The notes: generated from the sequence alone by a model not told the origin. DNA of 64,000 bases from Gaeumannomyces sp. JS-464 (GCA_002197995.1 NGZR01000001.1:9424001-9488000); one strand, 5' to 3'; shown: positions 43,582 to 56,032, counted from the stretch's first letter. Numbers and translations: made by a program.

Positions 43582-44119
43582 TGTTAAAAAGAATTAATAT
43601 ATTTAGCTAAAGTTAGGTGCATAAACCTTACTTACCCCGCACTACTTACCTTGTATTACCTACCTTGTACTTTTGTAAATTTATGCACAAGGTCGGCTTA
43701 CAGCGTTTTACAGCGCTTAAGTTAGCCGTTGTAAAGCTACTTAATTTACCTACCTTACACGCGCACGCAAAGCAAGGGTGAAAAACGCACAAGTTAAATT
43801 TGGAAGCCCAACGCAAAAATGGTTTTAGTAGCCGTGGGTCGATTTTTTAATTTCCTTATACAAAATAATTTTTCGGAAAATCGCGTGCGGTACTGGAACC
43901 CTTTTAAGCGGGGGCCCGCGGGATCGATGTCGAAAGGTATATAAAAAAAGCGATTATTAGCGCCCTTTCTTTGTAATATAAGCTTGTACTACCTATTAAG
44001 TTTAAAGCTTTGCCAGCATTACTTGTAATGCTTAACAAGGCTCGTACTAATTAAACGTAACCCTATTAGTTATTGTAATTAACGTAAGCACGTTTTAATT
44101 AAAACCTTATATTTTTACA
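43582..44119 (+). repeat. Solo LTR of copia A
   Basis: About 538 bp, begins TGTTAAAAAGAATTAAT and ends TATTTTTACA. It aligns along its length with the LTRs at 48809-49335 and 56160-56689. No internal sequence follows. Flanks are CTATT and TTATC, which become identical (CTATC) if one C-to-T change on each side is reversed. It most likely arose by recombination between two LTRs. Confidence 0.85.
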
Positions 44120-44361
44120 TTATCCCTAGTTATATATGCATAAAAACGGCTTAAAGGTAACTTTTAAACCTTTTACTTGTGCTATTAGCACGGAACTATA
44201 ATATAGCCCCCTTTTTAAGTGTTAGCCGCGTCCCGGGTCGTTACTTTTAAATTAGCGAATGCCTATTTAAATGCGCGGCTGCCTATTAACGTTTTTATAT
44301 CGTAAAGCTATCGGTTAACTTATTTTAGCTCGTTATGTAATAAATATTACCAAATTGGAAA
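44120..44361. other. Unassigned spacer
   Basis: About 240 bases between the solo LTR and gypsy copy 3. It contains GCGTCCCGGGTCG and no recognisable frame. Possible remnant of host or older repeat DNA. Confidence 0.4.
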
Positions 44362-44804
44362 TGTTACGACCAGTATACAAACTTTAAAACCGACGTACGG
44401 AAAAGGCTTTAAATGGTACTATTGCCCCGCATTAAAACACGTGGAATTACGTGCCTCGGGCAAAATTTGTAAATTTGTAATAAAGCAATAAATCCAAACC
44501 GAATTTGTAAATTTATAACAAAGCAATAAATCCAAAAAAGATTTGTAAATTTATAGCAAAGCTATAAATTTAAAGCCTATTAAAGTAAAAACCGCGGGTA
44601 TATAAAAAATGGATTTCCTATTATTTTAAGTAGTTTTAACTAAAGCTTCGGCATTAATTAACCTAAGTTACTTTTAAGCATTTTTTAAAGCAAGCAATTA
44701 AATTGTTTTTTTAAGTTACGTGTTTTTTATTAATTAACATTAGCGATACTGTTTTTTCCACCCCCGAAATGCTTTACTTTAAAAACAAACCTTTAATTGT
44801 AACA
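44362..44804 (+). repeat. 5' LTR of gypsy copy 3
   Basis: This LTR is 443 bp, begins TGTTACGACCAGTATAC and ends TTAATTGTAACA, the reverse complement of the copy 2 LTRs with many C-to-T and G-to-A changes. It includes tandem AATTTGTAAATTT segments. Confidence 0.88.
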
Positions 44805-44809
44805 TTTTA

Positions 44810-45830
44810 ACTAATTCTATTTAGTACTTTATTAAAAGAAAAAAATAGTATAGTTATAATAAGCAGTGGCAAAAAGCTTAAAAAGGAAAAACCACGGTTT
44901 TTGCTTTTAACGGTGTTAAGTACGACGTTAACGAAACCGCTAATACCGTTAACCTTTTTAAGTTTATAGCGAACGAAATCGCTAAAAGTTAATCCGAAGT
45001 AAAGCAATTTACCACGAAATTGCTATCTTTTAAAGCGCTTATCGCTGTTAAAACGTACAAGTTCCCATTTTTAAACTTTTACGAAAAATAAAACGGTAAA
45101 TTTAAAACGTTTTTTACTAAATGCAAAAGCTAGTTATTTTAAATTTTACGAATAGTAATTCGTAAGCGAAAAATAAAAGGTTATTTACCCTATTATTAAA
45201 TTAAACGGCAAAGTAAAAAAGTTGTTTTAACTAATTTAAAAAGATTACTTTAAAAGGTACGAAAAAAGCTAAAAAAACTACCAAAATTATTTTCGCTAGT
45301 TTTAAAACTTTCGGGAAAAAAGTCGGAAAAATGTTCGAAATAATCGACGAAACTCGAATTGCCGAAAAAGATTTGCTAATTTTTAAATAACGAAAAGCCG
45401 CAATTAAATACGCCGCAAATTTTTAACGAATTAGCATTAAACTCGATTAAAACGACGTTACGTTAATGCTGCACTTTTATAACGGATTGCGCGAAAACGT
45501 AAAAAATAAATTTGCGAAGCAGGATCGCCCCGAGTTTTTTACGGATTACGTTAAAAACGCGGTTCGTATTAGCGATAAATTGTACGAACGATAATAAAAA
45601 AAATATGGGTTTAAAAGTGCTGTATAAAATAATAAAGCCAATTAAAAAAAAGCCAAATAGTAACTTATTACGCTTTATAAAACGCATTTAAGCTTTATAA
45701 ACCTTAGTGCGGGAACTGCTTATTAGCAATAAAAGCAGTAAAAAAAGCAAAAGCAAAACCCGAAAAACGGGAAGTGCTTTAAGTGCGGCTAAACCGGCTA
45801 TATTAAAGCAAATTGCTTTTAACGGGATAA
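44810..45830 (+). pseudogene. Gag remnant of gypsy copy 3
   Basis: Conserved capsid blocks can be read: CKSYFKFYE-like sequence near 45120, VGKMFEIIDETRIAEKDLL near 45325-45375, then DVTLMLHFYNGLRENVKN and RPEFFTDYVKNAVRISDKLYER to 45593. The knuckle near 45775-45815 reads CFKCG, stop, TGYIKANC: C-x2-C-x4-H-x4-C with His changed to Tyr, a C-to-T change. This copy shows the gag C terminus most clearly. Confidence 0.78.
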
Positions 45831-47230
45831 TAATCGCTAAGTAGCTAACTTTTAACGAACGTAAAAAAGCCCGGTATAAAAAAAATTATATCCCGGGTTA
45901 GCGTTTAATTAAACGAGCTATTACGATAAATTATATATTATATACCAGTTCGATAAAAAGCTATCGGATGGTATTTTCGGAAATTTCGAAACGTTTGCAT
46001 GTTTAAAGTTATAAGGCTCGAATGCGATAGCGAAGGCGAATAACGCGTTATTTCCGGATTTACGAACTTAAAAAAGAAAAACGACGTTGCTTTTTACGGG
46101 GTTTAAAAAAAAGCAATCCTAGCAAACGATATAAAAAAAGCGGGGTTTAATAAAAAAAGCTTTTAAGTTAAACCCATTTTTTTTCGCAAACTTAAAAATT
46201 TAAACACTAACGCCGAAATAAACCGAAACGGTTAAAACTTTAAAACGGCCAAATTTTAAAAATAAGCAAAAGGCCCGAACGGCGTAACCTTTATACTTAT
46301 AATCCGCGAAAACCAGGCAAGTTGGAAAAACTAACGCGCTTTTACGCTTTTCGATATTTCGAAGTGTTTTTAAAACGTTAAGGTTTTAAAACACCTAAAT
46401 GGCCCGTTATGCTACGCCATTTCGGCAAACGGAAATAACGGTTAACTTTTATTATAATTTAGCGATTAGTAAAAAGTTAAATACCTTAACTACCGGTCCG
46501 ATAACGTAAGCGAATTAAAAAGGGCTACGTTAAACTTTGCGAACCACTTTAGCGTTAATATAAAACACTTTAAATATTTATACCTTTTTTAAGCAAAATG
46601 CATTTACGGAAAGTGTAAATTTCATTTACGATTTAAGTTTAAATACGATTTCTTTTTATAAAAGTTGGAAAGCGAGCTAAAAATTAAACCCCGTTTAGCA
46701 TTTTAATTGCTACGGTAAAAACCAGCTCGGGTTGGCAGGTTTACCGCAGTTTTTAAACTTTATAAACGGTACCTGATGCTATGCGTTATTAAAACGCTCG
46801 ATTAAGGAAAATACGAAATTGTAAAATGCAAAAAGCATATAACATAAAAAGCGGAAATTTAGCATTAGGAAATTACGCGAGCGTATATTTCGTTTAATCC
46901 GGATAGGGAAACGAACGTATAATATTCGTTCTTTTTATTAAAAAACTAACGAACCACCCGAGCAAAAGGTATAAAATGGAAAAAAAACCGACGAAAACTT
47001 TCGCAATAGTAAAATCGAATTAACCGTACGATTTATTAACATTCCGAATGGAATATTAAAAAAAAAGGTTAAAATGATTATCGATTGCGAAGTATAAAGC
47101 GATTACGTATCGCTATAAACGGTTAAACTATGTAAAATTCTTATAAAACGGAAATACCAACGTTATTAACTAAAAACGGTTAAAAAATTACCCGTCGTTT
47201 ATAATAAAAAATAAATCGACCGAAAAATAT
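45831..47230 (+). pseudogene. Gag-protease spacer and protease of gypsy copy 3
   Basis: A spacer of about 1.2 kb as in copies 1 and 2, then the protease site near 47070-47110: MIIDCEV, a stop, SDYVSL. Gly of DCG has changed to Glu (GGA/GGG to GAA/GAG type), which would kill the protease. Confidence 0.6.
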
Positions 47231-47879
47231 AACTAGTAACGTTACGCACTTGAAATAAAAAAAACGTTATTAATATGCTAAATAAGCTAAATATAAAAAA
47301 AGGAAATGTAATTTTCGAAATCCTTTGGTTTAAAAAAAATAACTTACGGATAAATTAAGCTATTAGTTAAATTTAATAAAAAAAGCTACGAATAATTAAA
47401 ACGGCTTATTAATTACGAGCTTTAAACCGTAAGCATAAAAATAACAAAAAAAGGTTATTGTTAAATAGGGAGCTAAAAGTCGCACGAAGCGATTTACGAA
47501 AGCGGTAAATTTATAACTCGAAGTACCGGGACGGGAAACAACGTTTCCCCGGCACGAAAGCTTCGGCATGGAAATCACCGGTTATGCCGTTATGCACGGA
47601 GGTTGTGCAAGTTTTAGGACAAATCCCAACTCCGGGATTTGCCTCGCACTACCGCACCCGCGGCTTTTAGCATGGGGTATATATTTTAAGCAAAGCTCGC
47701 ACGATAAACCTTTTTTTATACTTGAAAGTTAAACAGCTTTTAGGATAACAATATACTTAAAAGCCTTTTCACTTTAAAAACCGGTACCGGCACGAGTGCC
47801 ACGAACAGTTATAACGGTAATAAAATTTAGTAATCCACTTTCGCATTTAACATTAACAAATACACCATTATTTAAAATA

Positions 47880-48803
47880 AAAAGCGATTAAAACGACCAA
47901 ATTAATATTAAAAAACGGTTCGCGAATATTTTGGAAAAATACCAAAAATACGAGAAATTGTTTAAAAAAAACCTAAAAACGGTGCTTCCCAAATATAAAC
48001 CGTTCGATTTTAAAATTAAATTTAAAACAAAAACGCAGCTTAAATACCAAAAGCTATACTAAGTTAGCTTTCGGTAATAGGAAATGCTAAAAAAACAATT
48101 AAAAGAAAACTTACGAAAGGGATATATTAAACTTTTCGATTTTTTAATAAAATACGGGATTTTATAAAAAAGGAAAAAAAATGGAACGGAGCGAATATGC
48201 ATTAATTACCGCCCGTTAAACGAAATTACGGTTAAAAATTGGTATTTTTTACTTTTTATCGACGAATTGCGAAATAAGCTCGGTAAAGCTTAATATTTTA
48301 CGGTTTTAAACTTACGAAAAGCGTATAGCTTAATACGAATTAAAAAAGGTTAAAAATGGTTTACAACTTTTAAAATAAAGTTTAAATGCTATAAGTTTTT
48401 AGTAATAACTTTCGGGTTTATTAATGTATTAGCTACGTTTTAAAAAAAATTAACCATATATTACGCTAGCATTTTAACATTTTTATTTTCGCATACCTGG
48501 ATAATATCCTAATTTTTTCGGAAACGATAAAAAAGTATAAGCAGTATATATATAAAGTGCTTTAAAAGTTGTTTAATGCAAAACTTTTTATTAAATTAAA
48601 AAAATGCGAATGGTATTCGTAAAAAGTCGCTTTTTTAAAGTTCGTAATTACATTTGGATAGGTTTGCATAAATCCTAAAAAAATCGAAAAAGTTAAAAAA
48701 TGGCTTATATTTAAAAACGTTATAAAAGTACGAAGGTTTTTAAAATTTTTAAACTTTTATACACGGTTTATCCGTGGTTATAGCAAAATCGCTATACTAT
48801 TTA
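47880..48803 (+). pseudogene. Reverse transcriptase remnant of gypsy copy 3
   Basis: Begins with the pre-RT linker (KYQKYEKLFKKNLK near 47940), then the RT fingers. The catalytic block near 48475-48520 reads FIFAYLDNILIFSETIKK, with the same Asp-to-Asn change as copy 2. The thumb region reads VRRFLKFLNFYTRFIRGYSKIAILFTNC just before the copia insertion at 48808. Confidence 0.8.
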
Positions 48804-48808
48804 CAAAC
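48804..48808. repeat. Target-site duplication CAAAC, left copy of copia A
   Basis: CAAAC is repeated exactly at 56690-56694. The uninterrupted gypsy copy 2 has CGAAC here (near 38370, minus strand). Confidence 0.92.
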
Positions 48809-49335
48809 TGTTAAAAAGAACTAATGTATTTATTTAAGGTTAGGTGCACAAACCCTACTTACCCCCACTACCTACCCTGTATTACCTACCCTGTACTTTT
48901 GTGGATCTGTGCACAAGGTCGGCCCATAGCGTGCTACAGCGCCTAAGTTAGCCGTTGTAGGGCTACCTAATTCACCTACCTTGCACTTGCCGAAGCAGGG
49001 GTGAAAACGCACAAGTTAAATTTGGAGGCCCAACGCGAGATAGCTTTGGTAGCCGTGGGCCGATTTTTTAATTTCCCTATACAAAATAATTTTCGGAAAA
49101 TCGCGTGCGGCACCGGAACCCTTTGGGCGGGGGCCCGCGGGATCGATGTCGGAGGGTATATAAGGAAGTCGAGTTGGCGACTCCTCCTTGCAATAAAGCC
49201 TGTACCACCCACTAAGCTTGGGGCTTTGCCAGCACTACTTGTAGTGCTTAACAAGGCCCGTACCAACTAAACGTAACCCTGTTAGTTACTGTGATTAGCG
49301 CAAGCACGCCCCAATTAAAACCTTATATTTTTACA
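48809..49335 (+). repeat. 5' LTR of copia A
   Basis: This LTR is 527 bp, begins TGTTAAAAAGAACTAATG and ends TATTTTTACA. It keeps more C and G than the 3' LTR and the solo LTR. Open frames on both strands at 48976-49270 reflect this low mutation load and are not taken as genes. Confidence 0.93.
49157..49197 (+). promoter_or_regulatory. Likely LTR core promoter and poly(A) signal of copia A
   Basis: TATATAA at 49157-49163 is followed by a small hairpin (GTCG, loop, CGAC) and AATAAA at 49192-49197. The same order is found in the 3' LTR (TATATAA near 56511) and, in decayed form, in the solo LTR. This is a normal arrangement of U3/R signals. Confidence 0.5.
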
Positions 49336-49350
49336 AGTTATAAGCCCGGG
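49336..49350 (+). promoter_or_regulatory. Primer-binding site of copia A, half initiator tRNA type
   Basis: AGTTATAAGCCCGGG directly after the LTR. GTTATAAGCCC is shared with copia B and is one G-to-A change from the complement of the initiator Met tRNA anticodon arm. Confidence 0.65.
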
Positions 49351-50870
49351 AAATCCAATAGCTGGCAAAGGATCGTGGCTTATCGAATGCTAAATTAAAC
49401 CCTAATTAAAACCTTGCGATCGCGAAATCGCGTAACCGATTAAACGCCAAATGCATTAAACTTGTGCATTAATTAAGCCTTGTAACCTTTGGTTTAAGGC
49501 GCTGTTTAATTGAGATTGCGACCGTAACTTTTATTGCGAATTAAAGCGGATCGAGTGAATTAAAAGCACTAAATCCTAGTTGCTAAAAGGTGGTAACACC
49601 TACTAGTAAGCGTTAAGGAGCGCTAATACCGAAGCTTATCGGCGCTGCGAAATGCCCTATAAGTACCTCCGAAAACCCAAAAGGCGCTAAGGTAACGCCT
49701 AACCAAATTACCTAAAAAGGTGCCGGGGGGCACCCAAATAAAAATTGGGGGCAATAGCGCTTAAAAGCGCTATATAAATACCTAAGTTGTGTTCCGGAGT
49801 ACAACGTGGAAGGTGGCTTAGCCATTAAAAGCGCTATACGTTGAAAGGTTACCGGCGCTATTAATTCCCTTTTAAACCACCCTTCGAAGTGCAAAAACGG
49901 GGTTTGCAGTGCTAAAAAAAGCCCCTAATTAGTTCCCTTTTGGCCTACTTCCGGGTGCTAAAAACGGGGTTTGTTAAGGTCGAAGCAAATGGTGGTTAGT
50001 TCCTTTTTAGTCCCACCTTCGGGTGCAAAAAACGGGGTTTGCCAATTGCGTACTTTTAATGGATAACGCTTTATTTGGGGCACTTTCGAGGGCAATAAAT
50101 AAAGGGTTTTTCACTGTGCATAAACACCAGGCCGCTTGTAAAAGCCGCTTACTAACCCATTAAATTCCTTAATTGCGGAAGTAACGTTGCGCAAATTGTT
50201 ATGCAGCTTAATAGGAGCCACACCTCGGTTAAAGCAGTTTGTAACCTACCTTATAGCGTACCCTCGTGGTAAAAACACTAAAGCGGCTAATACGCACGTT
50301 TAGGCGAGCCTATTGGTTTAATTAGTGTAATAGTGCTTTAATACTTAAAAAATGCTAAATAGCTGCATTTTAAGGTCCCTATTAAAGTACGTGGAATTGG
50401 ATTAAAAAGCTTAAAGCTAGCCCAACTTTAGGTTAACTTACTAATAGTTATAAAAAAGCCCTACTATTATAAAGCCTCGTTAGCTTTGGCAATTACCTTG
50501 TAACACTTACTTTATAACGAATACCTTTTACCTTTTTACTTCGTAATAGTTACCTTATAACAAATACGTTATATAAGTAAATTATATAAGTTATTTATAA
50601 GGTTACTTTATAATTGCAAAAGCTTTAAAACCTTGCAAACTTTAAGCCAGTTACGCTAAAGTAACTGCTAAATAAAACCTTAAAAGTTTAGCACCTTTTA
50701 GGTTAATTAAAGCAAAACAACTGTATAAAGCCTTAAAAAACGGTAACTTTTAGGCATTTACGTAATATATTTGTTGCTTTTGTAAATTGTTTTTTTAGTA
50801 TTACAATATACGGAATAACTGCAAAATTAACTGTTATTAGTTACCTTTTTAAATACTATAAGCAAATATG
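49351..50870 (+). other. Long untranslated leader of copia A
   Basis: About 1.5 kb without a supported gene. It holds a GGTGCC/GGCACC hairpin (49719-49734), a palindrome ATAGCGCTT-AA-AAGCGCTAT (49754-49773) and a 67-bp tandem repeat (49865-50050). From about 50450 the sequence becomes strongly AT-rich. Such a leader could hold packaging or translation signals. Confidence 0.55.
49865..50050 (+). repeat. Tandem repeat of about 67 bp, 2.7 units
   Basis: Units begin at 49865, 49933 and 50000 with TTCCCTTTT or TTCCTTTTT. Each includes a CTTC-GGTGC-like block followed by AAAAACGGGGTTTG (49893, 49960 and about 50028). Confidence 0.8.
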
Positions 50871-51399
50871 CAAAATAACCCAAACGACGGTATTAATAAT
50901 TCGGGATAACCACGCTAAAACAACTTATTAATTAACTTAAAATATAAGCAAATGAAATTGGTGTATTTACTAAATTAATAGCTGAAATTAAAATGCAAAA
51001 TGCAAGGTTATTAGCGTTATTAAAAGCATTTGGGGGTAAAAGAAGGTAACGAGGATATACTTACCCCGCCGGTATTACCGGTTTTAAAACAACCAAATGC
51101 ATTTAAAAACGCTAAAAACCTTGTAAATTATAATGGTAAAAACATAGCTCCACCATTTGCTTTAAGCATTTTCATTTATAATAATTTTGTAATAAAAAAG
51201 TTGTTTAAAAAGGTATATTTTTTTCCGGAAACTTTAAAATTACAGGGGCTTTTAATTACGTTAAATGAAAACACACGTTAGCATTACAATTTACCGTAAT
51301 AGGTATATTAGGGTTTATAAATAACTTAAACCTCGTTATAAACATTTTTATTAAAAATTAGGCTTTAATTTTACTATTTTTTAAAAATAATTGTAATAA

Positions 51400-52010
51400 A
51401 AACACTTTGCATTATTACGTGGTAAACGAATCCGATTTTAACGTTTATTGCTTTAAAAAATAGTTATTTTTTAACCCCTAAAATTTAAAAAAAATGCGTT
51501 TTATAAAAAGTTTTATTTTTTAAATTTCGCTAAATTTAAAAGGTTTATTAACGAGTTTAATTCCATTTTTAATTTTTTGCTAATTAGGCTTTATAATAGT
51601 TACGTGCAATTAAATGCTATTAATATTAAAAATTAATACTTAAAAGCTTTGGAAAGTGCATTTTTTAATAGGCCGAAAGGCTTTAAAGCACTATTCGTAA
51701 TGCTAATGCTTTAAAGCAGTTAACCGAAAGCATTAATTTGCAGTATTTAATAACGGATTTGCTTATTAAAACAAATAACCTTATTTTTATAGCGTATAAA
51801 TAAGCTGCTAGTTATAAAGCTTAAAGGTAAAAGAAATTACTAAATACAAAAAGTGCAAAAAGCAAAAAAAAGGAAAAAAATAAAACCGTTAAAAAAAAAA
51901 GGCAAAAAGGCTAAAAATAAGCTTAAAAGCCAAAATAGCTCTTTTAAATTTAATAAATTTAAAAAAAAGGGTAAAAACGGTAATAAATTTTTCGATAGTA
52001 AAGGAACTTT
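51400..52010 (+). pseudogene. Copia A gag remnant
   Basis: A frame from about 51540 reads FINEFNSIFNFLLIRLYNSYVQLNAINI and YLKALESAFFNR. This resembles the gag region of copia elements where LxxLPxxYxxW-like sequence is found. A Lys-rich tail (51840-51970) may hold the nucleic-acid binding part. No intact knuckle is seen. The clean frame 51030-51281 upstream is not clearly related. Confidence 0.5.
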
Positions 52011-52199
52011 TTCGTAGCGCTAAATTACAACCTTTTTTTAAAAGCTATTAGCGAATTTCCTTTTTAAAAAAGGTTGCGGAAAATAACGCTACAATTAGCG
52101 GTACAGAATTTGGTTTTTTTTACAATAATAGCAGTGAATTTTTAAATTTTAAATTTAATTTAAAAGTTTAACTACTTTTAATTTACCGGTTATAATGCA

Positions 52200-52560
52200 T
52201 TACACGTGTTGTAAACATTTTAATAGTAAAAGCAAACACGTTAAAAACTAACGCACTTTTAATGCTTATATTATATAATACAGGAGTACAAATTACATTT
52301 TTAACTTTAAAAGGCATTTTACTACTTTTAGCATTAAATGCGAAATAGTAATAAAAACGGGTGGCGGCCGTAATTTTTAAAAAGTATCGGCATTGTTAAA
52401 TTAACAGTTCGGCGCTTTAATAAACCTAATAATTTCGAAATTATAACTTTAACCAAGTGTTATATATTCCCGATTTCGATATTAATATTATTAGTAGTTT
52501 ATAATACTATTAGTTAACGGAGTTTTTATTAAACAGGGCTTATATAACTTAAATCGCAAA
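52200..52560 (+). pseudogene. Copia A protease
   Basis: Reads LMLILYNTGVQITFLTLKGI near 52262-52322. YNTGVQ fits the copia protease site YDTGAQ with Asp to Asn and Ala to Val, both transitions. Its active site is lost. Confidence 0.65.
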
Positions 52561-53119
52561 TGTTAAAGCGTTTTAAATTTAGTTAAACATGGCTTTTTCC
52601 TTAACGTTAAAAGGCATATACTGCTTAATATTCGCAAAAGGTTTTATTATAGCTTAAGTTTTAACTAAGCCGCATAGCGGGTAACTTTCGTAATTAGCGT
52701 TAAATTTAATAACGTTTTTTATAAATTAAGAAAAATATGCTCGTTTCGATTTTAATTTAAAAAAAATAATTAAACGAAAAGCTACCTTTATTAAAAGTAA
52801 AGCTACTCGTACTATAAGAAAAAAGCTTTAAAAGGTAACGAGCTTAAATTTAATGCAAAAAGCTTTAAAAACTCCCGTATAATAAGCCTTATAAGCTCGG
52901 CAAACCATTAAACAAATTTATTAAAAAGCCATTTTAAAAAATATTACTTTACCAAAACAAAGGACTTTTTATGCAAAAAATCCGTTGTTAAATTTCTATA
53001 GTAAATGAGGTATAAGCGGCTTTTTTATTAATATTACCTTTAAAAGCTTTCGAAAGTTTGCCGACGGATAAGTAACGCTAAAAGTGATGTAATAAAAAGT
53101 GTAACGAAAAACTAGCTTT

Positions 53120-54200
53120 TAAAGCGTTGCTTTGGCATTGCAAATTAGGGCATTTAAAACTGGCTTTGCTAAAAAAAACGCTAAAATTACCTTTGGTTTT
53201 TTTAACTTCGATAAAATATAAAAGTTGCAATGCGTAACATGTGCTAAAACTATAGCGGTATAAAAACTAAAAAAGGCTTATTACCTTTTTGGATAATGTT
53301 TTAAGTTTTATCGAAAGGATATAATATTTTATCCTTAACGCTATATATAAAAAAACCCGTAATTTTTATGCTTATTAATCGAAAATTAAAGTTCCGGTAA
53401 ACTTTTTAACTACCGAATAAGCAAAGCCTAGTATTGTACTCCGCTATTAAGTTCTTTTTTAAAGCATTAAAAGCAAATACAGCGCTACTTTAAAGCTTTT
53501 TTTTAATAATGGAAAAAAGGTAAATACGGCGTTAAAAGTTTAGCTCGAACGCAAAAGCACAGCATTCGATTCGTAAACCTTTATAACCACGGTTAAAATG
53601 GCTTATCGAACGCACTATTTAGGTGATTTTAAATAAGCTTAAAGCTATAATTAACGCGGCTAGCTGCCGTTTTATTTGTAGTGCTACGTTTTACTTTTAA
53701 TGGTTAAATTAATAAACGTTACGGCGGTTACTAATAGGAGGTTAGCTTTTACCAAAAGTTTTATAACGAAATAAAACCCGGTTTTTTTTAAGCCTAATTT
53801 AGGCCTATTAGGTAATTGGTACCCACGCGAAGTTTTAATTCCTTTAAAATATAAGGCAAAATTAAAAAAACTAGCTATTAAAACGGAACCCGTTAAGCTT
53901 TTTAAAGCTTTAAGCAAAACTATTGTATTTGTATATGCGTTTAACCGTAAAGCAGTATATAAAACCTCGATTATTAAAATATTAAAAAGGGTAATAATAG
54001 AAAATCTCGTTTTAAAAAAGGAAAGGATTTTAAAAAGGGTTACTATTAAAAACCCTGCTAAAAAAGGCACTAAAACAGCTAGTGTTTTTAACCCGATAGC
54101 GATTTTAAAAGCGAAATGGAAATCGATTTTAAAAAAATTAAAAACCTACGAGTACCCTACGGCCCCGTTATTAAACCCTAAAAAGGCCTTTTAACCTGTT
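53120..54200 (+). pseudogene. Copia A integrase remnant
   Basis: Starts with the zinc-binding region: LWHCKLGHLKLALLKKTLKLP near 53130-53190 and SCNACVKTIAV near 53230. This fits the copia HHCC finger W-H-x-R-L-G-H, then C-x2-C. The core to about 54100 is very damaged. An open minus-strand frame at 53684-54070 lies opposite and is not taken as a gene. Confidence 0.7.
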
Positions 54201-54559
54201 TACCCACTGTTTAACCTTTTAAAGTATAACAATTACACGCTATTAACGCGTAAAATACCGGTAATTACAGTGGATAAAATGCTTATTAACGATAATATCG
54301 AAAATATTTTAAAAAAAGCACCCTAATTTAAACCAAATAAACGTCGATAAATTTGTTTATATATTTTTACAAGGCAAAACAGCAGTAAAAAAGAAAAAAC
54401 CTATTAAAAACGGTAAACTAACTTTTATAAAAAGGCTTTAAAAAGCTTTTATTAAAAGAATGGTTAGCTTTTTAAAGTTAAAATTCGAGCAGCTTTTACG
54501 TGTTAAAACTTTTAGTTTTTTACCAAAAGCTAAACTATTAAAAAGCGAAAATTAATTAC

Positions 54560-55260
54560 TTATCGACCGGTATTTAAGCTTAAAAAAGATAAGGAAAATC
54601 GCTTTATAAAGTATAAAGCTAAGCTAATTGCTAAAGGTTTTTTGCAAATAAAAAGGCTTAATTTCGTAAAAACTTTTGCTTTTACTAGTATACCGTTACC
54701 TGGCGTATTTTATTAGCCTTTGCTATTGTAAAAAATTGGAAATCGAACAAATCGACTTTATTAAGGCATTTTTTAACAGTAACTTTAACGTAAATATTTA
54801 CTTAAATATTTTAAAAGTTTTAAAAATGGTTAGCTATTACAACTTTTAAAGTTAAAAAAATAGCAAAACTTAACTTTAAAACTTTAAAAACAGGTAATTT
54901 TATTAAAAAAAGCATTATATAGTTTAAAATAAGGCTTCGTAAATGGCAAAATAAGCTAAAAACCTATTAAAGTAAAAAGGTTTACCTCGCTTATTTTTAA
55001 TCCAGCGTTTACTTTAATGCTAAAACAAAGCACTTTATTATTACTTTTGTAAATAATTGCTTATTAATTAGGCCTAATATTAAATATATTAATACCTTTA
55101 AAAAGTCGTTATATAAAATGTATGCATTAAAAAATCGCGGGTTTGCCACTTACTTTTTAAGTGTTTAAATTATAAAAATAGCTTAAACGGCTTTTTTAAA
55201 TACCAAAGCATATATCGACGAAATGCTTTAAACGTTCGGGTTAAAAGCTTTTCGATTTAT
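54560..55260 (+). pseudogene. Copia A reverse transcriptase
   Basis: The start is clear: VFKLKKDKENRFIKYKAKLIAKGF, then LNFVKTFAFT (54570-54690), which matches the copia RT block VxKxKxD-x-G-x(I)xKYKARLVAKGF and D[F/Y]xETFAPT. LLKKALYSLK near 54900-54925 corresponds to LxKALYGLKQ. The catalytic Asp pair could not be placed with certainty. Dense stops. Confidence 0.78.
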
Positions 55261-56032
55261 AAATATTTTTACAACCGGGCGTGCTTAAAAATACAAGCGG
55301 ATTACCCGTAACTTTTGCTAAAATTAAACTGCTATAAAAATTATAAGGACCGTTATGTACCTAATGCTATTAACCCGCCCGGATATCGGTTTCGCTGTTT
55401 AGTGGATTTTACGCCACTTAATAACGCTTATTAACACGCATATTAACGCCGCTAAAAACCTGCTTAAATACTTAATAGCACTTGTAATATAGCTATACGC
55501 TATAATTACAAAGCTAAATTAATTAAAACAAGCTTTATTAACTTTAAACCGTTAAGTAACTTGTTAAAATTAATTGGTTTTAGCGATAGCGATTTTGCGG
55601 GAAATAGGATTTATTTAAATCGATTTACGGCTATTTGTTTACAATTGCCGGAAGCTTTATTTGTTAAAATGTAAAAAGGCTAATATTATAGCACTTACAT
55701 TGTAAAAGCTAAAACCGACGCTTTACGGAAACCTTTCGAAAAGCGAAATGGTTAAAATACCTGTTTACAAAGCTGCAAAGCTTTATAAATAGTTTATGCA
55801 ATTTTTAATAATAATATTACTTTATTAGCAATGCACATAACTACTTTGCATTTTCAAATTAAACATACGTTATTAAAGTTCCATTTTGTTAAGGAAAAAG
55901 TTAATGCTAGCACTATTACAATAAAATATGTAAACATTAAAAATATGCCCGTTAATAGCTTAATTAAACCGTTAACTCTTTTAAAGCATTTAGCTTTTTT
56001 AAAGCTTTTAAGCTTGCATTTAAAAGCTTAAG
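55261..56032 (+). pseudogene. Copia A RNase H
   Basis: PARISVSLFSGF near 55377 equals the RPDI-x-[F/Y]-A-V block. SDSDFAGNRIYLNRFTAI lies near 55580-55640 (SDxDWAGD-x-x-x-RKSTSG). The clean stretch 55831-56031 reads HITTLHFQIKHTLLKFHFVKEKV and TIKYVNIKNMPVNSLIKPL, the RNase H C terminus that precedes LTKPL in copia elements. Confidence 0.75.

Noticed and set aside
48976..49270. Overlapping open frames on both strands inside the copia A 5' LTR
   Set aside because: They lie in an LTR and are broken in the 3' LTR and solo LTR; openness reflects low mutation load, not coding.
53684..54070. 128-codon open frame on the minus strand
   Set aside because: Opposite to the copia A integrase and composed of low-complexity hydrophobic sequence; TTA-rich antisense frames are common here.
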